A DNA stretch of 64,000 nucleotides from Morchella semilibera (GCA_009192285.1 WBVU01000017.1:992001-1056000); one strand, 5' to 3'. Positions 46,687-59,532 are shown, counted from the first letter of the stretch. Program-made: numbers and translations. Notes: generated by a model not told the origin, from the letters alone.

Positions 46687-49544
46687 ATCGTAAATAAGAT
46701 ACAGGGTTCCTTTTCTCTCTCCAGTTGATATTGACGCGTTCTGAAGTTGGTAATTGCTTACTGCTGATAATCTGGTAATCGCGTGACGCAGGTTCTGTGG
46801 GTCGCTCTGTGATCCTGGAGCCCGGTTGGGCTTCTTTTATAATACAAAGCCAAGAATAATATAAAAAAAATAGAAAGACTCGGTATGCCGCCAAGCTTAA
46901 GGTTCAACAACGTCTATTGAATTTATCAGAGATGCAATTCTATACGTTTACTAACTCTAACTACATGTACCCCTATTTCGATCCTACTAATCAGTACACT
47001 TACCACCACGTGATGTCTAAATTGATTGCGGGCTACTTCTCTGCACTATAGTAGATTGCCCTGTGATTATTTATTAGTCGCTCTCAACCGAAGACAAAGT
47101 ACTCCAGTGGAGCCCTATAAATCCCAGATATGGTTATATCTACTAACATAACCTGTCGATATGAAGATGAGAGGTCTCTGCGTTATCAAACCCTCCCTAG
47201 ATCTCAGCTAGCGAGAAATTCTACATTGCGGAAGATGTGTCCTGAGTCGCAACACAATTTGAGGCCTCTTCCGTTGATGTTCGTGCCCAGACCACTAATC
47301 AATATGGCGCACAAGATCTAGCGGTACATATTCGCTTTCCAGAGGATTATTTAGCTATCGATATCAGAGTAGCTTATATTGCTACTTAAAGCAAAGTGGC
47401 GGCTTCTAACCCACCGGAAAAGCTATTACTGTTTATTGGCATGTACAGCTTTTCTTTGCCTGTATCTCCTCACGCGATTCTTGTTAGCGGGGTGTTTCGG
47501 ATTTCTCGATCATATATGAAGATGCATTGAACAAGCTCTGTAACTTCCATTGACCACGAGCCTACCTTGCAGCGGGAGAAATACTTATACATGTAGCAAT
47601 AACTGCCCACCATTAACTAATCCCCATCCTTTAGGTAATATATAGGTCTTGTTACGTATTTTTTCTAACTCTTTATTCACTCAACTAGATCTTTCTAGAT
47701 CAAATCAAGTGACTCTTAATATTACAGGACCTGTCAAGGTCCACTGTGCCGGCAGGCTGCGGCTGTGAAACCGAGAACACAATGCCTTGCTTTAATCAGT
47801 GGAATGATTTGGTCAACTTTGTGCTTACGGCCTAAACTACTTAGGTATCGTCAGAGGGTAATCCTTCTCTAGTTGAGTTTCGAGGTGCTCGAAACGTATT
47901 AATTTACTATGTTTTAGTAAATCGGTTTCGTGGTGGCAGGTATGATTTGGAGGAAAGTTAGGGCTTTATGCTCTAACCACATCATAACACCCTACATCTC
48001 ATTTCTGCCAACCCAGTCCAAGGCCTATTGTCGCCAAATTCTCTAGTGGTCACGGTATAGAATCGATCCTCACGTGCACGTACTTTATCGACGCTCTCCC
48101 ATGAACTAAAGCTATGTGTACGCAGTAAGCACTAGAGGGTAAACCAAAAGCGCCTTCCCTGGCCCCCACGGTGTTCAAGTCGAGCCCCAACGTTTCGCCT
48201 ATAGCTACCCTGAATCATTGGCTAGGGACGCCTATTCTACCTTGCTGCCCTTGATAGAGTGCGGCATATCTGTGGATTCTGCAGGCCCGCCGCGATTATG
48301 CAGGTACGTCGGAAACTTAAACCGTAGTGCAAAATTAAAAGTATAGAATCTCCAACACTCTTAGTCTTAGCGCTAGGCTACTACATGTAGGTACATACAT
48401 GTACAGTCGTGCCTCACTATGCTAGCTACATGTACTTAGATAGCCAAAATTCGCCAACTCTCGTACAGGATAGAATTAGGGACTTGAGATAACAACTCAA
48501 TTGTGCGATAGAATTTCCAGAGAACATTGTACGGGACAGCAAGGGACCCGGCATACTGAGTCCCGCCATAGCGAGGTGCGACTGTATACATATGCGCTGG
48601 CAGAATTAATTGTAGAGAGGTATTACATGTATTACGCAAAAAAAGAAAAAGAAAAAAACTCATGCTTGGTACGGACACATTCCACTCGGCTTGAGAAAAC
48701 AGTAGACTTCCGTGGTTATAATTGTGGCGCATGAATTGAAGCCAAGCATTCCACAGTCAAGAACGGGCAACTCCCCACGCGTACGTCGCTCCAATGGAGC
48801 ATACTAGGTATGATGCAGGTCTAAATATATATGCACGAATTGACTGTGAGCCAAGGCTTAGAAAACCCAAAATTATATTTTGCATTCTTCGGCGATGGCG
48901 AATGTAGTTACATACATTTTGTAACTTAGTATCCTAGTGCCCCCCCCCCCCCCCACCCCCGGGGGCCCCCATGGCATTCTTTCAGAGATTAAAGGTTCTA
49001 ACAAATTAGGCCTAACTCAGTCAGCCAACCAGTTATCTAGTCGGTAGGCTCAGAACCCGATGGGGCATCAAGTAGATGAAAAAGTTGGCACCAGTTCCCA
49101 ATCAATTACCTTGCCTTCATGATCATACAGGATCGGATCGATATTATTACAAGATTATGTATGGCGGTATTGGAATGCATTTACCACACTACGTGTATGT
49201 ACGCTCTTTTAGATCTATCAGCGGAATCTCCGGTAAACAGAGGATGAGAACCTAGAAATCAGGTACAATGTAGCTAAGCCGCAAGTGTCCTTCTCCTGCG
49301 GCCCATGCGCCATGACTGACGTACATGGGATACTTTGAACCAACTCAAAGTCCACTAACCTTAATTAAGGGCCAAATATACACCATAAACATAAAGGCAA
49401 TCCAGTATAAATCACTAGATATCCAGCACCTCAATCACCTCCTCATCCACCTCATCCTCCCTTCATTACAAGCCCCAGATATCAGTATTCAGTTTTCAGC
49501 CTTCCACCATTACGAGCTAGAAAATATATACAAAGCCAACAAAA
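46687..49544. other. Intergenic region, no supported gene
   Basis: No supported gene. It holds several TACATGTA sites (about 46963, 47590, 48382, 48397, 48427, 48624), a MITE-like element at 48404-48584 and a C run near 48941-48958. Confidence 0.55.
48404..48584. mobile_element. 181-bp MITE with pogo/Tc1-type terminal repeats
   Basis: The left end reads CAGTCGTGCCTCACTATG and the right end, on the other strand, CAGTCGCACCTCGCTATG: 15 of 18 bases match. Both ends are flanked by TA, the usual Tc1/mariner-pogo target duplication. No coding capacity. The left end abuts a TACATGTA palindrome whose terminal TA is used as the target. Confidence 0.75.
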
Positions 49545-50172
49545 ATGATTTCCACCACCATGTTCTCCTATGCTATTGCCCTATTCACTCTCTTCGCTGC
49601 GGTGACTGCGCAACAATCCACCAGTACAAACTACACCCTCTACCAACAATTTGTGGACGACATCCCAAGCTGTCACAGAGATTGCCAGTCGTTAGATAAC
49701 CAGGTCATCAGTGAGGTCTGCGGAGATGATTTCGAATGTGCTTGCGAACAGTCTCTCCGGATCGAAGACCCCTCCGATGATTCTACGGGAGCGCCAAGGT
49801 CGCAAGCCTGTATCGAGGCATGCCCTGAGAGCGAAGATGCCACTTTTACACAGGCCCTTGGCGACCTCTTTTTATCCTGTTTACCTTTCATAAGTAAGCA
49901 ATTCCTCCTCCTACCCTATAGTAAAACCCTAATGCTAAACCCTGCAAACAATAGTTGAGAACCCAACCGCCTACAACACAACCTCAGAGTTTCTCTGCGA
50001 GACTGGCTACGCGACCAACTGTAATAATTCCAGCACTAATTCTAGCACCAACAGCACCACCAGCCCTGGATCACCAAATGTTGAGTTTCAGGCCGAGAAT
50101 GGAGCGAGCTCGTTGCTGATGAGCTCGTTCTTGATTGTGGCCATTCCGGTGGCTCTTGTTGTGCTCTTTTAG
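49545..50172 (+). CDS. Secreted CFEM-like, GPI-anchored cell-surface protein (188 aa, two exons)
   Basis: Exon 1 is 49545-49893 and exon 2 is 49955-50172; the 61-bp intron has GTAAGC, GCTAAAC and ATAG. Joining gives 188 codons. Residues 1-22 form a signal peptide ending at AVTAQQ. Eight cysteines (C43, C47, C59, C65, C67, C89, C93, C112) with a CGDDFECAC core fit the CFEM pattern; the aspartates before the CxC pair are where CFEM proteins bind heme iron. Two more cysteines (C131, C139) lie in exon 2. A Ser/Thr/Asn-rich, likely glycosylated spacer (about 140-160) leads to a small-residue site (NGASS) and a hydrophobic tail ending at the stop, a typical GPI-attachment signal. Family roles include heme/iron uptake and surface adhesion or effector function; which applies here is unknown. 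Confidence 0.85.
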
Positions 50173-51316
50173 AGGATCAATGTGGGTATTGGTATGAACG
50201 AGCTAGAGGGGCTCTTAAAGATGATGGTTTAAGTGCAGCACTGTTATAGGGGATTAGGATTCGGTCATTTGTATTTCTGTATTTTCTTGCGTTTTAATAA
50301 TTAAGTCCTTTATTGTGCCGAGAATTATAAACCTTGTTTAAATTAGTAGTATGCTATGCCTTTTTTATATGCAATGTTCTCACCTAAAGCCCTACTCTCC
50401 GGCCGAGATATGCTAGTTGAAGATAGATCGATATCGATCATTGGTGATTGGTGTTATGGGGCGCAGATGTATCTCTAGCACCATGTTTAAATGGCAGAAA
50501 ATCCGTTTTCTAACCTCTGATTCCAAAAACAACTCACCATCAATCTTTGCTAAGGGCCCTTCACCCTGTACCACCCTCACTCCGCCTATTATATAATCAA
50601 ATATCTAGTATCAGCAACTCGAAAAGAAATACCAGGTATTAGCTTCCAATTCTCCCAGAGTGGAGAGCAGACTTACTGCAAAATTAATTGTGTTAGTGAC
50701 GGAGTCTTCCACATTACATCCGCATCAATCATAAGCTGAACGTGCGCATGGATGTTGTGTTCAAAACTTTAAGAGAGCCAGGGATTTTACATATCACGTA
50801 CATACATAAATTCATGCAGCCAATAGTCCACCTACATACATATACATTCTATTGACAAACAAGGCGTAGATGTAGACCTTACAGTTGCATGCTGAGAAAT
50901 ACATGTACTTGAGGACCGAAGATTCTACACTGTGTATTTCTGATAAAGTGACTTATCAGCTGCAATGGCGGCGCAGGCTTGGCTGCATGAGTTTCCCTTC
51001 CCCTTTGAAAATGGTTTTTTGTTGGCACATAAGTACCGCCATTACTCGAAAAATTGGCTATGCATACAAGATCAAAACTACTATAAGCAGACCTGATCTA
51101 CGCCTTTCAACCAATCGTGAAGGAGGTAATTCCCTGGCTGGAGATAGCCAATTTTTCGTTATCCACCATAAGAACCTGAAAATGCAGGTGCTAATATTTG
51201 TATGGGGCCAAGACAATTCTCCTTGCAAGTCACTTGGTGGATAGCGGGTACAGAGAATCAACCACACACGAGACTAACCTCCCAGGAAGGGGCTAAACAT
51301 ATAAATTATTTACTCC

Positions 51317-51395
51317 AGGTGTAGGTGTAAGTGAGAAGACACCCTTCACGCAACCTCAGCAGAGTGGTGTCTTCTCACTTACCCTAGGTACACCC
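51317..51395. repeat. Short hairpin with 17-bp perfect arms
   Basis: GTAAGTGAGAAGACACC and its reverse complement enclose about 24 bases. The pairing continues imperfectly outward through GGTGTA/TACACC, giving a stem of about 27 bp in total. It may be a decayed MITE or a foldback transcript feature. Confidence 0.6.
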
Positions 51396-52788
51396 GAAGT
51401 ACATAGTAGTCAACTCTCCGTCGTTACCACAGCTTATGTAACCAAACAGGCATATGACCTGGGACTCTAGTAAATCACTCTTAATCTGTCACTTCTGCCA
51501 CTCCTCACGCGGCGGTTTTAAGTGGGGGATCATGAGATGTTTAAAAGCCAACTACATAAGTATGCCTTAGGTTGTTAATGGTAAGCGCTGACCCCCCCCC
51601 CTCCATAAAAAGCGCTAATACTTAATACCTAGGTCTTGTTATATAATTATCTCTCTTATCAAATAATTGATCACCCTTATACGTCATTAAGGGCTATTTG
51701 GCGTCAAGATTATAACTATAATATCGGTATTCGACTCGTACTAGGGCTAAACCTTCAAGGGCAGACATGCACCTAGATACGGTACTATATTTTTACTCTA
51801 GAGTACCTACATATATATATAACTAGGAGGCAGAGTAGTACGGTACACATGACCCAGGCCGCCCAGGCGGCCCCCTGTCGTGATAAATTACAGCTACCTA
51901 ACACATTATAGCGTAGGTTTCTTAATACTAGGGCTTAGTTAGGGTTAGGGTTATGTTTTTTTTTTGTTTAATTCATTAATTGTATGCAGTCTCACGACTA
52001 TGACAATAGGGTTAATATTTACACGTAGCGAGGACGTCGAAAGTTTCATTAGAGGGATTCTACAACGCCTGGTATCGACTGTTCGGATCCTTTTCAGGTT
52101 GTTGCCATGGATACCTGTGACTGAATCACAGCCAGATGCCGGAAATCAATAGCAGAAGCTAAAAGTTACGATAGCAGAAAGATACCTGAAAATTTTCAAG
52201 GGCTCCCTCATAGCGATCCTTAAACAACAGAAACTCATTTGCTAACTGTTCGCTTGTTGCACTTCACCGATAGCTAACGGAAGTTGCAGAATCCCTCTAT
52301 TAGGTAATTTAAAATTCCTCTGTTCAAGCGATCACGATTCGCCCAATAGAGTAATTTCTTTCTTTCCTACTGTGTATCACAACATCCGTGTCAATTTATG
52401 AGCCTAGTACCGCAAAAGCTCAACGGGGCCGGACTGAGACCGCAGGGTGAATACTACTTTCTTATTTTTCGAAGGGGTGTTGATCATCAAATGAGCCTCA
52501 TGATCAATCACAACCACCAAAATTAAAAGAGTAAGTTTTTATGGTTCTAACCAGTGAGAGTACACTAGCCCAGCCCCGTTCGCTATTGTCGAGTTTTTAC
52601 GGTATTACGGGACCCGGCCGCCGTAACACGTACTTGCGAGTTTACATTCAAGCAGTTAATTACCCAATTTATTAGGGGACTCTAGATACATGTACCCCTT
52701 CAAATATCCTAAGCTTTGATAGGATGTCCTGATTACCTAAGGAAGCGGGTAGCCTATGCGTTACAGGCAGACAGCTGTAATTGTTATA

Positions 52789-53172
52789 TGGTGCGGTGCG
52801 TCTTAAAGGTGACATGTCGGTATTTCAGCTGGAACAATCTTGGCTTCTCAGAATGTCCTTGAACCAATTAGAGCATTGTAATCCAGCCACTTTATGGCTG
52901 GAAACCACATCTTAGCCGCAACTCTGTAATGAAGGGGTATAAATGGGTATAATACTGTTCCACTTCACCAGGTCTTGGCGCTTTTTACATACAAAAATAG
53001 GTAAATGGCATTGCTAATAACTTTTCAATAAGACAAGATATCAAAAATCTGTCTGACAGAAGTATTTATTATCACTAGACCTACACTTCTGTCAGACAGA
53101 TTTCTAATATCTTGTCTTGTTAAAATGTTATTCGCCTTGCAATTTATGTCACCTTTAAGGTGCGCCGCACCA
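52789..53172. mobile_element. 384-bp inverted-repeat (MITE/foldback) element
   Basis: Terminal inverted repeats of 27 bp begin TGGTGCGG and end AAAGGTGACAT, matching at 24 positions. Both ends are flanked by TA. Inside, an almost perfect second inverted repeat (arms about 53015-53063 and 53085-53132, 21-bp loop) has the core ATCTGTCTGACAGAAGT. The whole element could fold into a long hairpin. It has no coding capacity, so it would depend on a transposase elsewhere. Confidence 0.75.
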
Positions 53173-54469
53173 TACTTGCCAATTTTTAAGTTTAGAGCGA
53201 GTTGTATTTTCATCGCAAACTTGAAAATCTGACAAGCAAGAGTTGTTGAGGTATCATGTAGTGGATCCAGCCGCAGTTTGTTTCTATTAGCCTGGAGTTC
53301 AGAGCCGTTTGAGTGCATAGATTCTCACTCGATAACACGTGGTTCAGTCGTTGCTGCGCGGGCCAGCCAATGGTTGGCTACCAGGTAAGCCAACGACACC
53401 CCACCAACCTCACCATCGACCTTTATCCAGCTAGACGTGAACAATAAACAGACACCCAAACTTCTAATCCTTTTCACAATTGGCCGCCCGTTATCGGGGA
53501 ATAAACCGTCACATCGAATTAAGGCCCCGATCCCCTCCCCAGCTAGAGGTCCGAACGCATAACTTTCTATCTAGGCGCTCTTGATCAATAAATTCACCCT
53601 TACTGATTGGTACTAATCGGTCACTATTCTCAATTCTCGTTGCTCTACAATACCCGAGAATCTCACCATAGTTCGATTTCTAAGAGCCCGTCGAGGGATT
53701 ATCTACTCAGTTTGAGAGGGATAACAGCCCCATTCATCACCAATAAGCTAAAATCCAAAACACATCCCGTATCTCCAAAAACACCATTCTGGAAACCTAA
53801 CTCCTGCAATACCCCAACTGGACTCCAGGACGATTTAAAACCGAACCTCCCACAGACCATGTGACGGCCACAGACTCGTGAGATCATAGACCTCAAACTC
53901 CGCCACCACTCCACATTATAACTGCCCAATGGCGCACCGGCCATCTAGATGAGACGGGGCGACTTCAGTTAATACCCCGCATTTCCTGAAACGCTTGTCC
54001 TTGGCAACACAACCATGACACCACGCTCATTGAGGTAGTTGGGTATATACTGATAGACACACTTGCACAAAAGCCGATATAAAACCCCCTCTTCCCCGTC
54101 TCTCAGGATCCCTCATCAGCTCTCGCTCTTTACTCTACAATACTCACTAGAGCTGATCAACCTCCAAAGCCTGCAGTGCAGACAATAATTAATTCTTCTA
54201 TCTTCTTCTCCATCGCCCGCCTCGTCCTCGAGCGCCACCCTCGCCTTCCTCGTCCCCAACCACGAGGCATTTAAAGCGAGATGCGGTAAACAAATAAACC
54301 GCCACCATTGACCTTCGCACTGGGCGATGTTGTCGGAATAACTAGAAAATAACCAAGTGCATTCGCTGGCGAAAACGGTTGGGGAGTTAGTTGGGTGGGA
54401 GGGAGGAGATCCGGATGGAGGGTTTGTTACTTGATGTTGGTGTTAGTGTTTTTTTGTGAATTAATAACT

Positions 54470-54700
54470 TCTTCTTCTTTCTCCCGTTAGTTTTCGCGTT
54501 TGGGGTGATTAGTCTTTTTTTTCTCTTCTTCCTCTTCTTTTCTTCTTCTTGTTCTTGTTCTTGTTCTTCTTCTTCTTCTTCCTTGTTGGTTTCCTGATGG
54601 ATTACTTTGGGTTTTAGTGTGCTGAGTGGAGTGGGGTGGAGTGGAGTGGAGTGGAGTGGAGTGGAGTGGGGTGGGAGTGGAGTGGAGTGGGTGGGGGTCG
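54470..54700. repeat. Pyrimidine tract and GTGGA minisatellite
   Basis: A T/C-rich stretch with CTT and GTTCTT units (about 54470-54590) is followed by about 12 imperfect GTGGA/GTGGGG units (54628-54700). The long minus-strand frame through here encodes only low-complexity sequence. Confidence 0.85.
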
Positions 54701-54921
54701 CGTTTGAGTGGAGTTGAATTGAAGTCTGGGTTTGTTCTTCCTTTTTGCTTTTCTTCTTTTTTCTTTAACTGGAGTTTACAGGCGTCTGGTTTTTGATCTA
54801 GTACTTGTTTTGGTTTTTGATTCTTGATTTTCGTTTTTACTTTTTTGGTATTGGGTATTTTTATGCTTGCTGTTTGATACGTTCTACTCTGGACCCTGGT
54901 GGGCCTTGTTTGGTATTTGCG

Positions 54922-54955
<34 letters not shown>

Positions 54956-55795
54956 TTCCCAACTAAGCGATTTCTGCATCCTCCACATTGCATTGCGCTA
55001 TGCTACGTTGTGCAATGCGGGGGATGTCAAGTTGGGACCGGAAGCGGGGGCCGGGGGGGAGGGGGTTATTTGCGGATAGTCCTTAGTTTTTAGTTTCAAT
55101 TGAGCGATTATATCACCCACTTATGATCACTCGAGCGCCAACCTGTAGCAGAGCATCTCTCGCGTGAATTGAGATACGTGTATGTAGCATCATGTATATC
55201 ACGCGCTCAATCTTAAAGGTGATTGCAACAAAAACATCAAGTTACGTATCATGTTCAACCAAGGTCCCAAAGCATGACCCACACTCCAAGCCCTGCTGGC
55301 GGCCAATAATAAGGCGGCCTGCGCATGTCTGTTTTGACGGGTGTTGTTTCCAAGCATAGTCAACCATTGTGCCTACATGTAGGTCTATATGTCCGGTACA
55401 CACATATGTGACTATTTGACCCCAGGCTTGGTGATGTCGTTTCCTGGAAGGGTAAGATCCTCACTGCTAAAATCTCCTTGTTGCAAGATCCCCATTGGCC
55501 ATTGCGCTTTCCTTCAGGGAAACAACCTCACCAAATCTGGGGGGCCAGGGAATAACTAAATTGCTACGTATTCTTTACTTACCCCTTGGATCGACGTATG
55601 AGACATTTGGAGAATCTAGATCTCTCCCATGCATAAACCTGCGACGCGAACTTCGTGGCACATCTAGGGTATTCTAGAGACTTCTCTGCTTACCCGGACT
55701 TCTTTACAGCGAGTTTCGGCGGACCCCCCAAACGTCCTATGCGTCCAAGAGATAATACACCATTCAAACTACAAAATTCCCAAGACTATCGGATA

Positions 55796-55813
55796 CGAGT
55801 GATGGTTTATGAT
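55796..55813 (+). promoter_or_regulatory. 18-bp split motif
   Basis: CGAGTGAT-GGTT-TATGAT, a single plus-strand copy in non-coding DNA immediately before a C run. Function unknown. Confidence 0.3.
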
Positions 55814-56854
55814 CCAGCCCCCCCCCCCCCCCATCTACATTGATTGATTGATACTTCATACCCCCTCATCTACATACGTAGGCTCAATAGTAAATTAATT
55901 AGTAATTTCGTACCATGGCATCAAGGGTATTACTGGGGGGGGGGGCGGGAAACTCGATCATTGACTGCGCTGCTGATTCCGCTGTATCCCATCTACAGTC
56001 TCTACAAACTACATCTTAACATAAGTAGCATGCATCCCATGTATGCCTACCCGGGTACAACCAGGGGTAGTGGCAGCCGCCAATATTATCAGTCGTATTT
56101 TTGAATATTTGGCAAGTAGACGTTCCCCTTCCTCTCTGTGCCTCACAACCTATGTCGACTTGCACAAAGACCGAGTGACAATCCATGATCGGGATCGGCC
56201 TCCGGGACCCGGCTGTAACACTATTGTAATCGATCGGCCGCGGGGTTGGAGTTGTTTCAAACTGCACTTGCTCACTCACCCACGTACTCACCCACTCACT
56301 CTCTCCCTCATTCCCGCGAAAAACACCTTCTCGCGCGAGCTGGGCCGCACACCCTGCATAAAAATATCTATGCGGTTACCCCTGAACCTCAATATATGCA
56401 GGTACGCCCATGGCCGGAATAAAATTGTAATGTGAAGCACCAGGTACATAAGCAGGAAACAAAAGTATGACACATAGAAACGAAAGTGCATTTGCACATG
56501 ATAGTCCTCGCTTTAATCCACGAAAGCGAGCACGGGAAAGTAGAAACGAGTAAATGAAAGAACAGAACGAAACTTGAAAAAAAGAAAAAGAGATCCCACT
56601 GAAAAACCCCGGATACCCATCCTACCATACCCTACTCGAGCCGCCAAAATGCGAAGAAAAAAGAGAAAAGAAAAAATAAGAAAAACATAATAAACAATCC
56701 CTTCTCTAGAATGCCTGTCGGGGCTTCCTGATCAGATGAAAAAAAAAGATAAAGGTAAAAAGAAAATAAAAAAGAAAATCCCTCTGCACGATATTTACAA
56801 CCCACCAATTACCTATTTACCGGCCAAAGCAGCAGTAGTATTCAAAGCCTATAG

Positions 56855-57537
56855 CTAGGCCGTCGACGGCGCCCTAACAAAATACTCCGAAGCCGGTCTC
56901 TGCGGCGGCAGCAGCCTCTTCATCTCATAGACGGTAACATTTGTATTCTTCGCACACGTCTCAATAGCCTGAGTCGAAATCCATGTCTGCCGCACATGAG
57001 ACTCCATATTCCTCAATATCGTCCTGCCCCGGCCGTAGCCACAAGATTAGCAACTAGAACTAAAAATCACTCTAGAAAAAGAAAACTTCTATTTATAGGT
57101 AGTCATGTGAAAACATACTCATGGTCCATTCCCAGAGCCAATTCAAAGATCTCCCTAACCCTTCCAAATCTACTCAGTTCCGCCATCACACCCCGCTCTT
57201 TCAGCGGCCACACGAGGCTCTGAAGAATCCCACGTACACCCCCGTAGGCGGGCTCGATACCGCTCCGAAGTTCCTCTAGGCTCCGGGCATACTCGCGGAG
57301 AGGCTCATCAATGGTTGAATTGAGTTTCTGCAGCGCGGGGGACTCCTGGACGGAGTCCGTGTACTCCTGGAGGGCGAGGGTGAATTGCTGGAGGAGGTGG
57401 AGCTCTAGGAGTAGATGTGAACGGGAAAGATGCGCACGGTGGACACTGGTGAAGTAGGTGTAGAGGAGAGAGAGAAGCTTGGAGAAGGCGTATATTATTA
57501 TCAGGGCAGAGGCTGCAATCGAGAGAATTTCAGTCAT
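56855..57537 (-). CDS. Stand-alone fungal NLR-type N-terminal domain protein (195 aa)
   Basis: Exon 1 is 57537-57119 and exon 2 is 57023-56855; the 95-bp intron begins GTATGT and ends GCAG (phase 2), giving 195 codons. The start MTEILSIAASALIIIYAF is a hydrophobic helix like the first helix of fungal NLR N-terminal (HeLo-like/SesA-like) domains. A helical bundle follows, with SLVWPLKE (about 110-117) and FELALGMDHE at the exon end. These match SLTWPFKE and FSFAMSVDQL in the NLR at 61220-63684, and TNVTVYEMKRLL in exon 2 matches TNVTLHNLKDRI there. The gene lacks NACHT and repeats, ending after a short basic tail. In known fungal systems such free domains can be cell-death effectors triggered by a partner NLR, or regulators. 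A link to the neighbouring NLR on the same strand is inference. Confidence 0.8.
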
Positions 57538-58322
57538 GGTTTGTGTTGGGTTTTATAACGTTATGTGTTTCGGGAAAGTTTGAATTATGTGTGTTGTAAC
57601 TGTCAGGTGGATATGGCCGTCCGTTATGAGGAAGGAGGGGGGGGGGGTTGGTAGAGGAAGTAAGCAGGTACATATGCGACTTCTTGAGGGGGGGCACTCA
57701 GTGCAGCCTTGTTAAGGCTCACACAACGCGTGAGTACAGACGTTTGTGTTTATCCCGATGATGCAAAGTTGTCGCATTCTTTTTTTTTTCCCACGGACCT
57801 TTTGCGCGCTTATGGTGTCCCGGGCCCGATCGAACGTTTGAAGGCTATTCCTCTGTCTCGCTGTCTCTCTCTGTTTTTGATATCGCCGTCACTGACTACA
57901 TGGATGTATCTACTGTTCTGAGGGAATGAGGGGAGAGTGAGAAAAGAATTATTAAATTGGAACATCGATGATCACGGGAGAGTACGTGCGCGTGTTGTTT
58001 GTGTCTTTATTTTTATTTTAATCACCTTTTTTATTTTATCTTCTCCCCTTTTTTTTATTTTTTTTCTCGCGGCGGTACTTTGTTGTGTTCTGTTTTAAAC
58101 ATGACCGCTGCTGTTTCTGTAGATGTGCATCCCCCATCCCCCCATCTTGTTCCCAAGACGGCGGCTACCCCCCCATGTGTGACATGAGTACGCACAGACC
58201 TTTCGAATCCAAGAAACTGTATTCTTGCCACGGAGGGGGCGGGGGAAGAAAACTGATTGGTCAATGACCCTGTCGTTTTTACCATATTGTTTAGATCAGG
58301 AACAAAAAAAAACCCCTGATTG

Positions 58323-58340
58323 CGAGTGATAGCTCGTGAG
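58323..58340 (+). promoter_or_regulatory. 18-bp split motif
   Basis: CGAGTGAT-AGCT-CGTGAG, a single plus-strand copy in non-coding DNA about 790 bp upstream of the minus-strand stand-alone N-domain gene. Function unknown. Confidence 0.3.
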
Positions 58341-59532
58341 CATTTGTAGGCACAAGTGGCATGGGTGAGTGAAGGTACATACGTACTTTTACGAGGTAGG
58401 GGGCGTTGTCTATTATATCATTCTCACCCCACCCACCATATAATATAGTATTCTCACGCTATTATTCCGGATGTTTGTTCTACATACCTCACAACGGGAC
58501 AGTGTTAAAGATCCTAGTCGCTCGAGAGCCCAAGAGCCCGGTAACAGGATTTTCGTAAGGGAACCGACATCGGTCGTGGAGAATGGGAGTGTGGAGTGCT
58601 TTTCTTTGGACCCATGGCGGGCCCCATTGCAAAAGACACCACTATTCGCACGGCACGGTGGCCCCCACGAGTCGTGACGGATTGATGTACAAGTGCACGT
58701 CCGTTACCGGATAAGTAAAATACCGGGAGAGAGATAAAGAAGAAGAACGGCTTTGCCCGTTGATTCAATCCGTGGAAACGATTAGAACAAATGTTTATGT
58801 GTGATCCGCTCGTGGCCGTTTCGCTGTTTGGAACAGTGGGCAGAGGAATGTGTGATGCCATATGCTGCATGGAAATAGCGTACTAAAGAAATCAATGGAC
58901 GGATGATTCCTTAGATGTCTCAATATAAATCACGGTCACGAATATAAAGGTGAACTGAAGTCGAACGAGTTGGGGACTGATAGGGATTGAGAGGTGGGAT
59001 GCCGTTGAGCCGAAAAGGATAGCAGCGGCTACGCACTAGATGACTGGCGCAGCCCTACGGAGTGCAGCGTAGCTACAGGCACGAGACAAGTAAGTTGTAA
59101 GACATGCAACAGTTTCCAACCAACGTCCTAATACACAGCCAGCCGGGAAGATATCCCATCTGAGACCCAACACTCAAGCTCTCCCTTATAGAACCCCCCA
59201 ATTTCCGTCACCCATCCCACAGTACTCACTTGTTTGTTGTTTGTTTGTTGGGCTCCCTAATAATTACCACAACGCGACAAGATCTACATCCGCTGGTTCA
59301 TTCTGTTTTTAGCCTATCCTAGCTACTCTATGGAGCTTTAGAGTAGGCATCTCCCGTCACGTTGGGTGCGAGATCGTCATTTCCACGTTTTTGTTTTTTT
59401 GGCTCATCCCTCTACGCGCTTAACCTATCACCACATCGATCATGACGGGTTAGGAGGTTCTACTAATTAGGGTGGTCTCACTTCTAGTTATCGCGGTATT
59501 ACTTGCCTGCCTGTTCCCCCAACAGCACCAAA

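Larger units (their letters stand above)
50173..56854. other. Intergenic region with repeats, no supported gene
   Basis: No gene supported in 6.7 kb. It holds a hairpin (51317-51395), a TTAGGG pair (51938-51952), a 384-bp inverted-repeat element (52789-53172), a pyrimidine tract then a GTGGA minisatellite (54470-54700), a T run of about 30 (54920-54949), an 18-bp motif at 55796 and an A-rich stretch (56640-56790). Confidence 0.55.

Noticed and set aside
54487-54993. 168-aa minus-strand frame rich in Lys/Arg and HSTP repeats
   Set aside because: It is a translation of the pyrimidine tract, GTGGA minisatellite and T run; no coding composition.
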